Below are positions 50,779 through 60,990 of a DNA stretch of 64,000 nucleotides, in pieces. The position numbers were made by a program, and so were the translations under genes. Positions within the stretch are counted from its first letter, which is position 1, and the number at the start of each line of letters is the position of its first letter. Location: positions 62,001-126,000 of the forward strand of contig DAOQSN010000004.1 of assembly GCA_035356615.1 (NCBI GenBank), given 5' to 3'. The notes below the pieces were generated by a model that was given only the letters and a program-made list of their open reading frames with translations, was not told the origin of the DNA and made no database searches. This stretch comes from JAKQDH01 sp029558835 (GTDB taxonomy: Bacteria; Planctomycetota; Phycisphaerae; UBA1845).

Positions 50779-53700
50779 TTACGCCACGTGGGCATCGGCG
50801 AACTGCACGCTGACGCGCGTCGACACGCCGGGTTCCTGCATGGTGATGCCGTAGAGCTGGTCGGCGCCGGCCATCGTGCGCTTCGAGTGGGTGACCACGA
50901 TGAACTGCGTGTCCTGCACGAACTCCTGGATGAGCTGGTTGAAACGCACGTTGTTCGCCTCATCCAGCGCGGCGTCCACCTCGTCGAGGATGGCAAAGGG
51001 CGCAGGTCGGCTCTTGAACATGCTCATCACCAGGGCGATGGCCGTGAGGCTCTTCTCCCCGCCGGACATCAGAGAGATGCTGCGGGCCTCCTTGCCGGGG
51101 GGCTGGGCGAGAATCTCGATGCCGCTATCGAGCAGGTGCTCGGGGTCTTCGAGAACGACGTCCGCGCGGCCGCCGCCGAAGAGCTTACGGAACAGTGCCC
51201 GGAAGTGCTCGCGGATCTGCTCGAACGTCTGCTGGAAGCGTTGCGCCGCCTCTTCATCGAGCCGGACGATCAGTTCCTCAAGCTGCTTCTTGGACGCCAG
51301 CAGATCATCACGTTGCGCGGTGAGGAACCCGTGCCGCTGCTCCAGCTCCTCGAGTTCGGTCAGCGCGTCAAGGTTGACGTTGCCGAGGCGGGCGATCTTG
51401 CCGCGCAGCTCCGCGATCTCCGTCTCGACGGCCTGCCAGTCCTGCTCGGTGTGCTGGTACTGCTCGTACTGCACGCGCAGGTCCACGTTCAGTTCCTGCC
51501 TGATGCGCGCAAGCAGTTCCTCCCGTCGGACCTGGACCTCGGTCTGCGCCATCTGCGCCTCATGCAGTTCGGACTCGACCTGCTGGAGATCGCCGCGGGC
51601 CTGTTTCAGGTCCTGGGCGACGCCTTCGAGACGGGCGCGCATCATCTCCCGCTGGTGGCGGACCTGGGTCGCGGTCTCCTCGAACTGCGTCACCGTCCGA
51701 GTGACGGATTCCTGCTCCAGGGCGCTGGCGGCGACCACCGCGGCCGCCTCGTTCACGCGGCGGCGGGATTGCTCGCCGTCCAACCGGGCGGCCGCGCAGG
51801 AGCGCTCCAGTTCCTCGATGCCGCGGCGCAGGGCGGCGATGGCATCGGCGGCGGCGCTGCGCCGGGCGGCCAATTGCCCCATCTGCACCCGCGCCTGCGT
51901 CAGTTCCTCCTGCAAGTGCCTGCGGGTCTCGACGAGCGCGTCGATGCGTTCCTTGCAGGCGGTCACGCGCTGCTCACGCTGCCGGTTTTCCTCGGCCATG
52001 GCCTCGAGCGAGCGATCGCCTTCGGTCCGGCGCTGGTGCAGCTCCGCGAGCTGCCGCTCAAGCAGGGCGACCTCATACGCGATGACGGGCTGCTCCTGGG
52101 CCAGCCGCTCGATCGTCTGGGCGATGCCTTGCAGGGCGGCGTTGGCCTCGACCCGCGCAGTGTGGGACTCATAGATGGCCGTTCGCAATTCCTGCAAGAC
52201 CGATTCGAGGTGGACGGCCTCCGCCTCGGTGCGGTTGAGCTGGTCTCCCAGGGTCGTTTGCTGCTCATCCACCAGCGCAAGCTGCAACTCGATGTCGCGC
52301 AACTCGCTCTTGCGCGAAATCAGGCCGGCCCGGGTGGCCGGCGGACCGACGCTGATGCGTCCGTCGGGCTCGAGCAACTCGCCGCGCAGCGTGACGAAAC
52401 GGTGGCCGTGCGCGTCCTCGGCCGCCAACGCCAGGGCGGCCGCCAGATCGCTGACGACGATTGTCTTGCCCAGCAGAAACCGGGCGACGTGCTCAAAGCG
52501 ATCATCGTAGCGCACCAACTCCAGCGCCCGGGCGACGAAGCCGGGGCGATCGGAGAAGTCACGTTCGTTGATGACCGGCGCGAGTCGGTCCAGCGCGAGC
52601 ACGGTGAGCTGACCGGGGAGTTGCGCAAACAACTCGGGTCGCTCCCAGAGCAGGCCACTGTGGGTCAGGACCAGCGCTTGCTCGGCCTCGCCGAGAGCGG
52701 CTTCAATCATGGGGGCGTGGGAGATGTCGGTCTCGAACAGGTCGGCCACCAGACCACGGATCCCGGCGAGGGCCGGGTCGCTTTCCGCATGCCTGGCCGC
52801 CTCGAGTAGCGCCCGCGCCCCTCCGCCGATCCCTTCCATCCGATGCTGGAGGTCCTGGAGTAGTTCACGCCGTGATTCGAGGGCGGAGCGGCGCTGGCGG
52901 GCCTGGGTCATCGCCTCGGCCAGGTCCCGGCGCAGCTTCTCGATGCGGGCAGCCTCCGCCTTCTTCTCCTCCAGACGACGGGTCTCGGCCGCGATGAGCT
53001 CCTGCACCTCCGCCAGCCGCGCTTCCAACTCGGCCCGGCGTCCAAGCGACTGTCCCAGTTCGGAGGTGACTTGGGCGTCGCGCTGATGCAGCCGGCCCTT
53101 CTGACCAACCAGGGACTCCTGGTGCGTATTGAGTCGGATGATTTCGTTGTGCGTCTGCGCACTGCGGCGGAGCAGGTCGACCAAGCCGGCTTTCTCATCC
53201 TCCAGTACCGCCTGGGCCTGAGCGCAGTCGCGGGCGCGGGCCCGGTCCTCGTTGGTAAGCTCCTCCAGGCGGGCGTGAAGCGATTGCTCCTGCTGGGCGA
53301 GGTCGCTGGCGGTCTGCTCTTGGTCAGCGAGGTCTCGGTGGGTCTCGTCGAGGCGGTGCTGGTCGCCGGCCAAGCGCTCCTCGGCCCGGCGGGCCAGGGC
53401 GGTCTGCTCTTCTCCCCGGGCTTGGGCGGCCCGAATCCGCTCTTCCAGGGCAGCCAACTCCGCTCGGGCCCGGACGACCCGGTTGTCCACCGTGGCGATT
53501 TCCTCCGCCAGCCGGTCGAGAGCGGTGGTCTCGTCGGCCTCCTGGGCTTCCAGGTGGGAGATCCGGGTCCGCAATTCGGTTACCCGGTCCGTGCACTGCT
53601 GGGTCCGCCGAGCGAGGTCAACCAAGGTGGTTGTGAAGCGGTGGTACTCGGCCAGGGCGAACGTCGAACGCAGCTCGTTAAGACGCTGTTCGTATTCGCG

Positions 53701-54345
53701 GTAGCTACGGGCTTTGCCGGCCTGGAGTTTGACGCTCCGCAGCCGCTTTTCGAGTTCGTCAACGATGTCGGCCACGCGCAGGAGGTTCTGCTCGGTGCGT
53801 TCGAGCTTACGCTCGGCCTCCCGCTTGCGGGCCCGGCACTTGCTGATGCCGGCGGCCTCCTCGAAGATGGCCCGCCGCTCCTGCGGGTTGCTTTGCAGCA
53901 GGTTCTCGACCTGTCCCTGCTCGATGACGGCGTAGCTGTCACCGCCGATACCGGTGTCCATGAACAGCTCACGGATGTCCTTGAGGCGGGATACCTCGCG
54001 GTTGAGCTGATACTCGCTCTCGCCCGACCGGTAGAGTTTCCGCGTAATGGTGACCTCATCCTGCTGGAGGGGCAGGGACCGGTCCGTGTTGTCGAAGACC
54101 AGGTCAACCTGGGCAAGACTGCTGGCCCGGCGAGTGCTTGAGCCATTGAAGACCATGTCCAGCATCTGGTGACCGCGGAGTGACTTGGCCGATTGCTCGC
54201 CCAGCACCCACTTGATGGCGTCGACGACGTTGCTCTTGCCGCAGCCGTTGGGCCCGACGATGCACGTCATGCCACCGCCGAGGTCGAAGTCAACCTTGTC
54301 ACAGAAGCTCTTGAACCCGCAGAGGGAGACACGCTTGAGAAGCAT
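50779..54345 (-). CDS. smc: Chromosome partition ATPase SMC
   Basis: The 1188-residue protein has the SMC plan: an N-terminal head with MLLKRVSLCGFKSFCDKV and Walker A IVGPNGCGKSNVVDAI, long coiled coils, a hinge around residues 500-660 (ALLEAARHAESDPALAGIRG), and a C-terminal head with signature LMSGGEKSLTAIALVMS and Walker B ILDEVDAALDEANNV. The length is normal. SMC with ScpA/ScpB condenses and segregates chromosomes; scpA and scpB are not in the window. The start at 54345 matches the family N-terminus; the 142-residue upstream frame lacks SMC features. Confidence 0.95.
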   Translation of the reverse strand: MLLKRVSLCGFKSFCDKVDFDLGGGMTCIVGPNGCGKSNVVDAIKWVLGEQSAKSLRGHQMLDMVFNGSSTRRASSLAQVDLVFDNTDRSLPLQQDEVTITRKLYRSGESEYQLNREVSRLKDIRELFMDTGIGGDSYAVIEQGQVENLLQSNPQERRAIFEEAAGISKCRARKREAERKLERTEQNLLRVADIVDELEKRLRSVKLQAGKARSYREYEQRLNELRSTFALAEYHRFTTTLVDLARRTQQCTDRVTELRTRISHLEAQEADETTALDRLAEEIATVDNRVVRARAELAALEERIRAAQARGEEQTALARRAEERLAGDQHRLDETHRDLADQEQTASDLAQQEQSLHARLEELTNEDRARARDCAQAQAVLEDEKAGLVDLLRRSAQTHNEIIRLNTHQESLVGQKGRLHQRDAQVTSELGQSLGRRAELEARLAEVQELIAAETRRLEEKKAEAARIEKLRRDLAEAMTQARQRRSALESRRELLQDLQHRMEGIGGGARALLEAARHAESDPALAGIRGLVADLFETDISHAPMIEAALGEAEQALVLTHSGLLWERPELFAQLPGQLTVLALDRLAPVINERDFSDRPGFVARALELVRYDDRFEHVARFLLGKTIVVSDLAAALALAAEDAHGHRFVTLRGELLEPDGRISVGPPATRAGLISRKSELRDIELQLALVDEQQTTLGDQLNRTEAEAVHLESVLQELRTAIYESHTARVEANAALQGIAQTIERLAQEQPVIAYEVALLERQLAELHQRRTEGDRSLEAMAEENRQREQRVTACKERIDALVETRRHLQEELTQARVQMGQLAARRSAAADAIAALRRGIEELERSCAAARLDGEQSRRRVNEAAAVVAASALEQESVTRTVTQFEETATQVRHQREMMRARLEGVAQDLKQARGDLQQVESELHEAQMAQTEVQVRREELLARIRQELNVDLRVQYEQYQHTEQDWQAVETEIAELRGKIARLGNVNLDALTELEELEQRHGFLTAQRDDLLASKKQLEELIVRLDEEAAQRFQQTFEQIREHFRALFRKLFGGGRADVVLEDPEHLLDSGIEILAQPPGKEARSISLMSGGEKSLTAIALVMSMFKSRPAPFAILDEVDAALDEANNVRFNQLIQEFVQDTQFIVVTHSKRTMAGADQLYGITMQEPGVSTRVSVQFADAHVA

Positions 54346-54783
54346 GACTTGACCGGACCTCCATGTGCCGTCTGCAATCCGCCCATCCCTGGCGGCAGCG
54401 ACCGGGGCAGCCGGCTGGCTCACGGCTCCGCCTCGTAGGCGTAAACCCGCGGAGCCGCCTTTCCCCACCGACGAATCGCCGGGCCCTCCAGTCTCGGCCG
54501 TGCCCCGGCAGAAAACGCGAACGTACCACGGACACGCCGCCCGTGCAATGGCTCCGCCGGGCAGGTTCGCCCGCACGCCCTGGGCCGCGCTAGACGAGGG
54601 CACTCGCCTGGGGCCCAGGCACGGCGGATGGGTAGCGTCGCCCCCCGAGGGCGACGCGGGGGTCATAGCAGCCCCGCCAGTTCCACACCGACCTCGGGGG
54701 GCTGGCGCTGCTTCCGGTGCCCGTCGAGTCCGCCGGGCCTGCGGTCGCGTTCCCAGACAACGGCGGTACAATCAGCGGGCGCA
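54346..54783. other. Divergent intergenic region between smc and a sensor kinase
   Basis: This holds both upstream regions. A TACAAT box at 54767-54772 lies 12 bases before the kinase start. I see no gene. Confidence 0.4.
54767..54772 (+). promoter_or_regulatory. -10 box immediately before the PAS kinase gene
   Basis: GGTACAAT matches the form seen at 1312-1319. The start of transcription would be only about five bases before the ATG at 54784, giving a near-leaderless message unless a later start codon is used. Confidence 0.35.
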
Positions 54784-56418
54784 ATGGCCCCCAGTCAGTG
54801 GCTCCAACCTCCATTCACGCCGAGTGCCGAGCGTACCTCGGACACTATCGGCACAACGGGCGAGACACCAACAGGGGCGGTGTCAGCCGAAGTGGCCCAG
54901 GCCCTCGTTGCTCTGTGTCATCGGGCCGTGATCACGGCGGATCCCCGCGGTCGGATCCGCTCGTGGAACGCGGCGGCCCAACAGATGTTCGGGTACCGGG
55001 CGGACGAAGTCGTGGGGCGGGCGGTAACCATCCTCGTCCCTCCCCGGCTGCGACGCAGGCACCGAGCCGCGTTCAAGGCCCGCCTCGCGCAGGTGGCGAG
55101 CTTCCCCTTCGCGAGCACCGTGGAAACAGAAGGGCTGCACCGCGAAGGACGCCCGGTGCCCGTCGAGGCGCTCGTCATGGGACTACTGCACGAGGGTAAG
55201 CCCCTGCTGGCGGCCATCATCCATGACGCCTCAAGGCAGCGGCAGGTGGTGGAGCAACTCAACGAGGCCCTCCAGCGGACCCAGTTTCACGTCGAGCGCA
55301 TGCCGCTGGCCCACATCGTCTGGGACACGGACTTCCGCGTCGTGGACTGGAACCCGGCGGCTGCCCGGATCTTTGGGTACACCCAAGCGGAGGCGATCGG
55401 CAGGCACGCCTACGGGCTCATTGTGCCCACCGACGCTATGTCCGTCGTCGATCCGGTCTGGGGTCAGTTGATGCACGGCGACGCGTCGAGTCACTCGCTC
55501 AACGACAACGTGCGCAAGGACGGCAGTCGGCTCAAGTGCGAGTGGTTCAACACGCCGCTGCGGGACTCGCAGGGTCGGATTCGCGGCGTGGCCTCCATGG
55601 CCATGGACGTCACCGAACGGACGGCCGTGGAGACGCAACTGCGGGACGCACAGAAGATGGAGAGCCTGGGCGTGCTCGCCAGCGGGCTGGCGCATGACTT
55701 CAACAGTCTGCTGACCGTGGTCATTGCCAACACGGCCCTGCTGCGTTCGGTCAAGGCCCTGCCGCCACGGGCCCGGGAGTACCTGGACCTGATCGAGCAG
55801 GCGAGCTTCCGGGCCAGTGGGCTGATCGAGCACCTTATGGTGTACGCCCGCACCGGGCGGCACAACCCGCAGCCCACCAACCTGAGCAAGGTGGTGCGCG
55901 GCATCGTTCCCTTTGTCCAGAGGTCGCTGGGTCCGGACCATCTGATCCGCACCCGCCTGGCCGGGCGGTTGCCGTTGGTGTTGGCGGACCACAGCCAACT
56001 CGAGCAGATCCTGCTCAATCTCTGCATGAATGCGATGCAGGCGTCCGAACTGGGGGGCACCATCGAGGTGTCCACCGGCGTGACGGCACTGACGCCGAGC
56101 CTGCTGCGGCATTGCACGCCCGCTGATGTCCCGCCGGGTCGATACGTGGAGCTGACGGTGTCGGATACCGGCTGCGGCATGACCAAGGATGTCGTCGCGC
56201 GGGTGTTCGACCCCTTCTTCACGACGCGACCTCAGGGGCACGGACTGGGCATGGCGGCCGTGCTCGGCATCCTGCGCCAGCACCGGGGTGCGGCCTGGGT
56301 GGAGTCGGAGCCGCAGCGCGGCACGCGTGTGCACATCTACATCCCGGTGCCCCCTAAGGCATCCGGTAAGTCGCGGACCCGTCGCCACAGCGGCCCGGAG
56401 TCGCGATTCGGTGTTTAA
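54784..56418 (+). CDS. PAS-domain sensor histidine kinase
   Basis: The protein is about 544 residues. It has two PAS domains in its N-terminal half: one with VITADPRGRIRSWNAAAQQM and a second with IVWDTDFRVVDWNPAAARIF. A HisKA segment (SGLAHDFNSLLTVVIANTAL) and a HATPase domain (NLCMNAMQASELGGTIEVST, SDTGCGMTKDVVARVFDPFF, GHGLGMAAVLGILRQHRGAA) follow. No transmembrane helix is seen, so it should be a soluble sensor, perhaps binding a cofactor or oxygen. There is no response regulator next to it. The ATG at 54784 leaves a 50-residue Ser/Thr/Pro-rich lead before the first PAS; a later start is possible. Confidence 0.88.
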   Translation: MAPSQWLQPPFTPSAERTSDTIGTTGETPTGAVSAEVAQALVALCHRAVITADPRGRIRSWNAAAQQMFGYRADEVVGRAVTILVPPRLRRRHRAAFKARLAQVASFPFASTVETEGLHREGRPVPVEALVMGLLHEGKPLLAAIIHDASRQRQVVEQLNEALQRTQFHVERMPLAHIVWDTDFRVVDWNPAAARIFGYTQAEAIGRHAYGLIVPTDAMSVVDPVWGQLMHGDASSHSLNDNVRKDGSRLKCEWFNTPLRDSQGRIRGVASMAMDVTERTAVETQLRDAQKMESLGVLASGLAHDFNSLLTVVIANTALLRSVKALPPRAREYLDLIEQASFRASGLIEHLMVYARTGRHNPQPTNLSKVVRGIVPFVQRSLGPDHLIRTRLAGRLPLVLADHSQLEQILLNLCMNAMQASELGGTIEVSTGVTALTPSLLRHCTPADVPPGRYVELTVSDTGCGMTKDVVARVFDPFFTTRPQGHGLGMAAVLGILRQHRGAAWVESEPQRGTRVHIYIPVPPKASGKSRTRRHSGPESRFGV

Positions 56419-56640
56419 GGGGCAGGCGACGGGATGTCCGCGGCGTCTGCCCGCGGATTCGAGTGTGCCCACACGGGGAACGATCGTCCGCGGCCCTACG
56501 CTGCCCGGTCGGACAGCGGCGCCGTGCACGAGTCCCGCGGGAATCCGCGCGGTCGGCCCTGGGACCGGGTGTTGGCACCCCCGGCTGCTGACTTCGGCCT
56601 TAGCATGCCCCCTCCGGGCTGCCCATGGGCGTGGTCGTAT

Positions 56641-58518
56641 TCAGCGTGCTTCGGACGGGGCGGCGTGCACCGTCTGCGGGGCCGCGGCCTTGCCCAGTTC
56701 GCTGACGGCCTTGGCGGCCGCGCGCGGCAGCCGGACCACGCGTTCATAGACCCAGGGACGGGCAATACTGCAGTAGGCCAGGGACGTCGTGGCGCCCACC
56801 GTTCCCACCCCTATAATCAGCAGCAGGGGCACGACGACGGTGCGCTGGATGAGTCTCCGCCGTCGATCGACGGCGGTAACGATCTCATCAATGGACTCAA
56901 GTATCGGCAGTCCCAGGCTGCGCGCCGCACGACTTGAGCTGCGGAAGGCGTGGTCGAAGACCTCGGCGAGCACGACGAACACGGCCCCCGCGACTGCCCC
57001 GGCCACGAGGGCGAGAAAGACGACGGTGCTGGCCTTCGGAGAGGATGGATAGGCCGGACCGGAGGGGCTCGGCTCTTCCGTGAATTGCAGCAGGCGTCCC
57101 TGCTCCACTGCCCGCAACCCCGGTTCCAGGGTTGCCAGCGTCGCCTGCTGCTGATTGAAGCGAGCGCGGGCCGCCGCGACCGCGGTGACTACCTCCGTGA
57201 ACTCCTCCTGCCTTCTGAGAACGTCCTGCTTGGCCTGCTCCATCTGGGCCAAGGCTGTGGCGTTGGACTCCAGGCTGATGTCGATGTCACGTACCTGGTT
57301 GCCCAGGGCCTCCAACTGGATGCGGAGACGGGCCTGCTCTGCGTCCCAGACGTTTACCTTACGTTCCACAGGCGCCGTAACGGTCGGGGGCAGATCCAAC
57401 GCGTCATTGACCGCCAATTCGGCCGGCGGGCCGACGGGCTCGCCCCCGGATGCCTCGTTGCCGAGCTGTCCCTCCAGCCAGCGGCGCCGGCTGAGCAACT
57501 CCACGACCTCCGGGTGCTCGCGCGTCATTCCCTGTACGGTCTGGAACTGCTTGATTTGGGCATCAATCGCGTGAATCTGCTGGGCAATGGCCGCCGTCTG
57601 TGGGTTCAGGGGAACGTGCTGGGCTGTGGCTTGGTGGGGGCTTCCGGCGGCCGTCGGCGGGTCCAGCGCCGCCAACAACTGCTGCTGGGCCAGCAGACTT
57701 GCCTCCGCCATGCGGCGGCGGAGCTGCAAGTCACGCCGCTCGATCTCCAGTTGCGATAACTTCAGCGTGATCGCGCCGGGGTCTTGCGGGTTGGCGAGGG
57801 GGTTCTCCAGCCGCATTCGGGTCTCGGCCCGCTGCGCCTCCTTCAACTGCTCGCACGCTTCATCCGCCTCGCGCTGGAAGTACTCGCGTTGGCTCTCCAG
57901 GAACTGGCGGACCCGGTCCATCGTCCGCCGGATGTACGTCCGCCGAATCTGCTCCACCAACGGCTTGGCGTGCGCTTGATTGGGTCCCACGTAGGTGATC
58001 GTGACCAGGTCGATGTGCGGACTGGGCGACACAGTCGAGACGCTCACGCCTGAGGCCAGACTGCGGGCGATGGTACTGCGGGCCTTCGTCCCGGCCTCGG
58101 TGAAAGTACCGTCCGGGTTGCGGGGCAGGTCTTTCGTATAGCCCAGCGCGTCGGCCACGTCGCCGAGGTACTCCGTGGACACGATGTCCCGGTTCAGGGT
58201 GCTGCGGAAGTAGGTGAACGAGCCGGTCCTCTCGGTGGTGGGCAGGCTGTGTACAATCGGATCATCGCGGCGCTGGAAACCGGCGCTGGCCGTGTACAGC
58301 CGCGGGTAGTACAGACTCAGCACGGAGATCGCGCTGGCCACCACGCAGAACGGCAGGAAGAACGCCCAGCGATGCAGCGACACGATACGCAGCGCGTCGT
58401 TGAGCGTTTTGCGAATTTCCGCAAAGGGACGTTCGTCCTCGCCTGTCGATTCGGGGCGCGTGGTCAGAGACGGCGTGTCCCCACGTCCCCGCCCTGTTGA
58501 ACTGGAGTGTCTGCCCAC
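56641..58518 (-). CDS. Wzz/GumC-like polysaccharide copolymerase
   Basis: The 625-residue protein has an N-terminal helix (about residues 50-70, WAFFLPFCVVASAISVLSL), a long periplasmic coiled-coil region, and two C-terminal helices (around TVVFLALVAGAVAGAVFVVL and VVVPLLLIIGVGTVGATTSL). This fits the Wzz/chain-length-determinant family; it lacks the BY-kinase domain that many family members carry. The start codon is a GTG at 58518. It is the last gene of the exopolysaccharide cluster and follows the methyltransferase after 399 bases. Confidence 0.85.
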   Translation of the reverse strand: MGRHSSSTGRGRGDTPSLTTRPESTGEDERPFAEIRKTLNDALRIVSLHRWAFFLPFCVVASAISVLSLYYPRLYTASAGFQRRDDPIVHSLPTTERTGSFTYFRSTLNRDIVSTEYLGDVADALGYTKDLPRNPDGTFTEAGTKARSTIARSLASGVSVSTVSPSPHIDLVTITYVGPNQAHAKPLVEQIRRTYIRRTMDRVRQFLESQREYFQREADEACEQLKEAQRAETRMRLENPLANPQDPGAITLKLSQLEIERRDLQLRRRMAEASLLAQQQLLAALDPPTAAGSPHQATAQHVPLNPQTAAIAQQIHAIDAQIKQFQTVQGMTREHPEVVELLSRRRWLEGQLGNEASGGEPVGPPAELAVNDALDLPPTVTAPVERKVNVWDAEQARLRIQLEALGNQVRDIDISLESNATALAQMEQAKQDVLRRQEEFTEVVTAVAAARARFNQQQATLATLEPGLRAVEQGRLLQFTEEPSPSGPAYPSSPKASTVVFLALVAGAVAGAVFVVLAEVFDHAFRSSSRAARSLGLPILESIDEIVTAVDRRRRLIQRTVVVPLLLIIGVGTVGATTSLAYCSIARPWVYERVVRLPRAAAKAVSELGKAAAPQTVHAAPSEAR

Positions 58519-58917
58519 GATCTGCCCGCTGTTGTGGAGAAGAAGCCCCGCGCCGTGCCAGGTACCCTGCCCGGCAGCACTGCCGGGGGACTTTGCCCCC
58601 GCGGTTACCGCTCCGGCATGTCTCCGCCCGACGGCGCAACCGCCGCACCGGGAGGCGACATCTGTTTTTCGGACTGGCAGGCGTACCGCTTGAGGGCAAA
58701 GGCTACCGGGCGGAAGCCTCCCCGCGATCCGTTGGGAACGACCCAGGCCCCGCGATTATTGGACCGCCCGGCTCGCATCAACGCGGACGTCCGAACCATC
58801 CGCCCGGGGACCGCGACCGACCGCGCTGGTCGGCGGCCCTGCCCCGCCGTGCATCCTCACTGGAGGACCCTTACGCCGGGTCGAGCGAAGATGCGGAGCG
58901 CATTCGCGCCACGCGCG
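58519..58917. other. Intergenic region within the exopolysaccharide cluster
   Basis: I see no gene. A short hairpin (CCCGGCA/TGCCGGG) lies near 58570-58587. This gap could carry an extra promoter for the Wzz-like gene. Confidence 0.4.
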
Positions 58918-59688
58918 TCAGACTACCTTACGGCTGGTGCTCCACATCCAGTAGTCGTGGCCACGCCCCAACTCCAGGCTCTCCACGCGCAAGCCGTGGC
59001 TACGCAGCAGGCGGCACCATTGCCGGGGGTGGAACGTGATGCCGCCGAACTTGACCGACCGCCCCGGCGCCCACAGCCAGCGGCGCGGGCCGTGGTACCG
59101 CTCTCTCCCCAGCACGAGCCGGGCGACGTTCTTAAGACGTTGTTCCCAACTCAGCGGCGCTTCGCGCCACGCCTGGATGCGGCAGTAGCCGCCGGGTCTG
59201 AGCACCCGCGCAATCTCGGCCAGGTACGCATCCACCACCTCGGGTAACGTGAGGTGCTGAAACGTCAGGTGCGAGTACACCCAATCGACGGACGCTTCCG
59301 ACACCATGGCCAATGACTGCCCGTCATTGACATGGAGTTCGACGTTGCGCACTCCGCGCAGATACCGCTTCGCGGCCGTCACCATCTTGGGACTGATGTC
59401 CACGCCAATGAGGCGGCGGCAGCGTTTCGCCAGGGGACGCATGAGCCGCCCGATGCCGCAGCCGATTTCCAGGCATGTCCATTCCGCCTCGAGGGGTATG
59501 CCGCTGAGCAGTTGGTTCAGCTCCTCCTGCGTCCGCTTCTCCCAGAGCTCCTCGAGACGTTGCGGATCTGCGCAACTCTCGATGTCCGGATCACTGCAGA
59601 TTCGCCGGAACCTGGCCTCGAAGTCCGAATCCGTGTCCCAGAAACGACGCGTGTCGTTCAGCCACTCTGCTTGCTGCTGGGTCTGCAC
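58918..59688 (-). CDS. Class I SAM-dependent methyltransferase
   Basis: The 256-residue protein has the SAM motif TCLEIGCGIGRLMRPLAKRC, then a GVDISPKMV loop, and ARVLRPGGYCRIQAW. It is typical of Methyltransf_11/25 proteins. It lies between a GT4 gene and the Wzz-like gene, so it probably methylates a sugar or lipid of the polysaccharide. The start at 59688 is 18 bases downstream of the GT4 stop. Confidence 0.88.
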   Translation of the reverse strand: MQTQQQAEWLNDTRRFWDTDSDFEARFRRICSDPDIESCADPQRLEELWEKRTQEELNQLLSGIPLEAEWTCLEIGCGIGRLMRPLAKRCRRLIGVDISPKMVTAAKRYLRGVRNVELHVNDGQSLAMVSEASVDWVYSHLTFQHLTLPEVVDAYLAEIARVLRPGGYCRIQAWREAPLSWEQRLKNVARLVLGRERYHGPRRWLWAPGRSVKFGGITFHPRQWCRLLRSHGLRVESLELGRGHDYWMWSTSRKVV

Positions 59689-59706
59689 AACCGCTACTCC
59701 TGTTGT

Positions 59707-60990
59707 TCAACTCGGGACACGAGCGGAGGCGAGCGGGCGCTCCTGGCAACCACGCGACGACCACTCGTGCTCCACCGGGCACTCGCCTGCGGTTGTCTGC
59801 TGGACACGCTGTTCACAGCCCGCCCGCCGCCGGTCGGGTTCCCCCATCGGGGCACCGACTGCTTCCGGGTCGGCCCCTATCGTCAGGCGTTCGTAGAAGC
59901 GCTCGTAGTCGCGGGCCGTCACCGCGAAGTCATAAGCCTGGGCGCGCCGTCGGGCGGCCGCACCGAGCTCTGCCCGCCGCTGCGGCCTGCGGGCCAGCTC
60001 GATCAGCGCGTCGGACAGGGCGGTCGGTGCCTCGGGCGGGACGACCAGACCCGCACAGGGCGTCCGCACGATGTCCGCATGATCGCCTACATCAGTGGTC
60101 ACGATCGGACAGCCGGCGGCCAGGGCCTCCAGCAGGGCATTGCTCGCCCCTTCCGAACGGCTGGCACACGCGTAGATGTCAAGCGCGCCCAGCCAGGCCG
60201 GTACGTCGGCACGCGCGCCTGCGAAGATGACCTGGTCCCTGATACCCAGCCTGCCGGCCCGGGCAAGCAGGGCGGCGCGCTGCGGTCCCTCGCCGATGAG
60301 AACGAGATACAGGTTCCGGTGCACGGCACACGTTCGCGCCAAGGCGGTAAGCAGCAGGTCGACGCCCTTCACCGGGGTCAGGCTTCCGACGGTGCCCACC
60401 AGCAAACCGTCCGTAGGCAACCCCAGGTTGCGCCGCGCCTGCTCCCGCGTGCCATCCGTGGTTGCCGGAAACCGGCGGAGATCAACGCCGTTGGCGAGCA
60501 CTTCGATGCGTTCCAGGGGCACGCCGGCCTCAGCGTGCAATTGTCGTCGTCCCCGCTGGGACACCGTTGTGAACAGCGCGCCCAGCCGCACTCCCCATCG
60601 TGCCAGTCGGCGCTGTCGGCCGGTGAAGGCCACACCCGCGTCAAACCCGTGGAAGCCCAGCACGATCTGGGTTCGACGGCACCGCAGCCCCGCCACCAAC
60701 GCGTCAAACCAGCAACCCGTGTTGCGGGCGTGCACCACGACTGCCTCAAGGTCACGCACTACACGACCCAGTCTCAACCCCGCCCGTCGACAGCGGCCCG
60801 TCAGCCCCAGTGCCCGGCAGGCAACCTCGGGCGGCAACTGGGCCGCGGCCGCGCCCGCAGCGCGTAACGTCACCACCGCGTGCCGCAGACGCGCGGGCTC
60901 CCACCTGTGCAGCAAAGCGAGGAGCGTGCGCTCCGTACCACCGCCGTCAAGCGTAGGAATAAGATGGACAATCAGCGGCGGATTCCTCAT
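59707..60990 (-). CDS. Family 4 glycosyltransferase
   Basis: The 427-residue GT-B enzyme has VHLIPTLDGGGTERTLLALL at its N-terminus and the GT4 signature LVGTVGSLTPVKGVDLLLTA and EGASNALLEALAAGCPIVTT (with the two Glu of the EX7E motif). The C-terminal 50 residues (ADPEAVGAPMGEPDRRRAGC and beyond) are an unusual polar extension. The start at 60990 lies inside the end of the upstream polymerase gene (44-base overlap). The sugar is unknown; it adds a residue in capsule or exopolysaccharide synthesis. Confidence 0.88.
   Translation of the reverse strand: MRNPPLIVHLIPTLDGGGTERTLLALLHRWEPARLRHAVVTLRAAGAAAAQLPPEVACRALGLTGRCRRAGLRLGRVVRDLEAVVVHARNTGCWFDALVAGLRCRRTQIVLGFHGFDAGVAFTGRQRRLARWGVRLGALFTTVSQRGRRQLHAEAGVPLERIEVLANGVDLRRFPATTDGTREQARRNLGLPTDGLLVGTVGSLTPVKGVDLLLTALARTCAVHRNLYLVLIGEGPQRAALLARAGRLGIRDQVIFAGARADVPAWLGALDIYACASRSEGASNALLEALAAGCPIVTTDVGDHADIVRTPCAGLVVPPEAPTALSDALIELARRPQRRAELGAAARRRAQAYDFAVTARDYERFYERLTIGADPEAVGAPMGEPDRRRAGCEQRVQQTTAGECPVEHEWSSRGCQERPLASARVPS

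Noticed and set aside
50788..52809. 673-codon plus-strand frame inside smc
   Set aside because: Antisense to a well-supported SMC gene.
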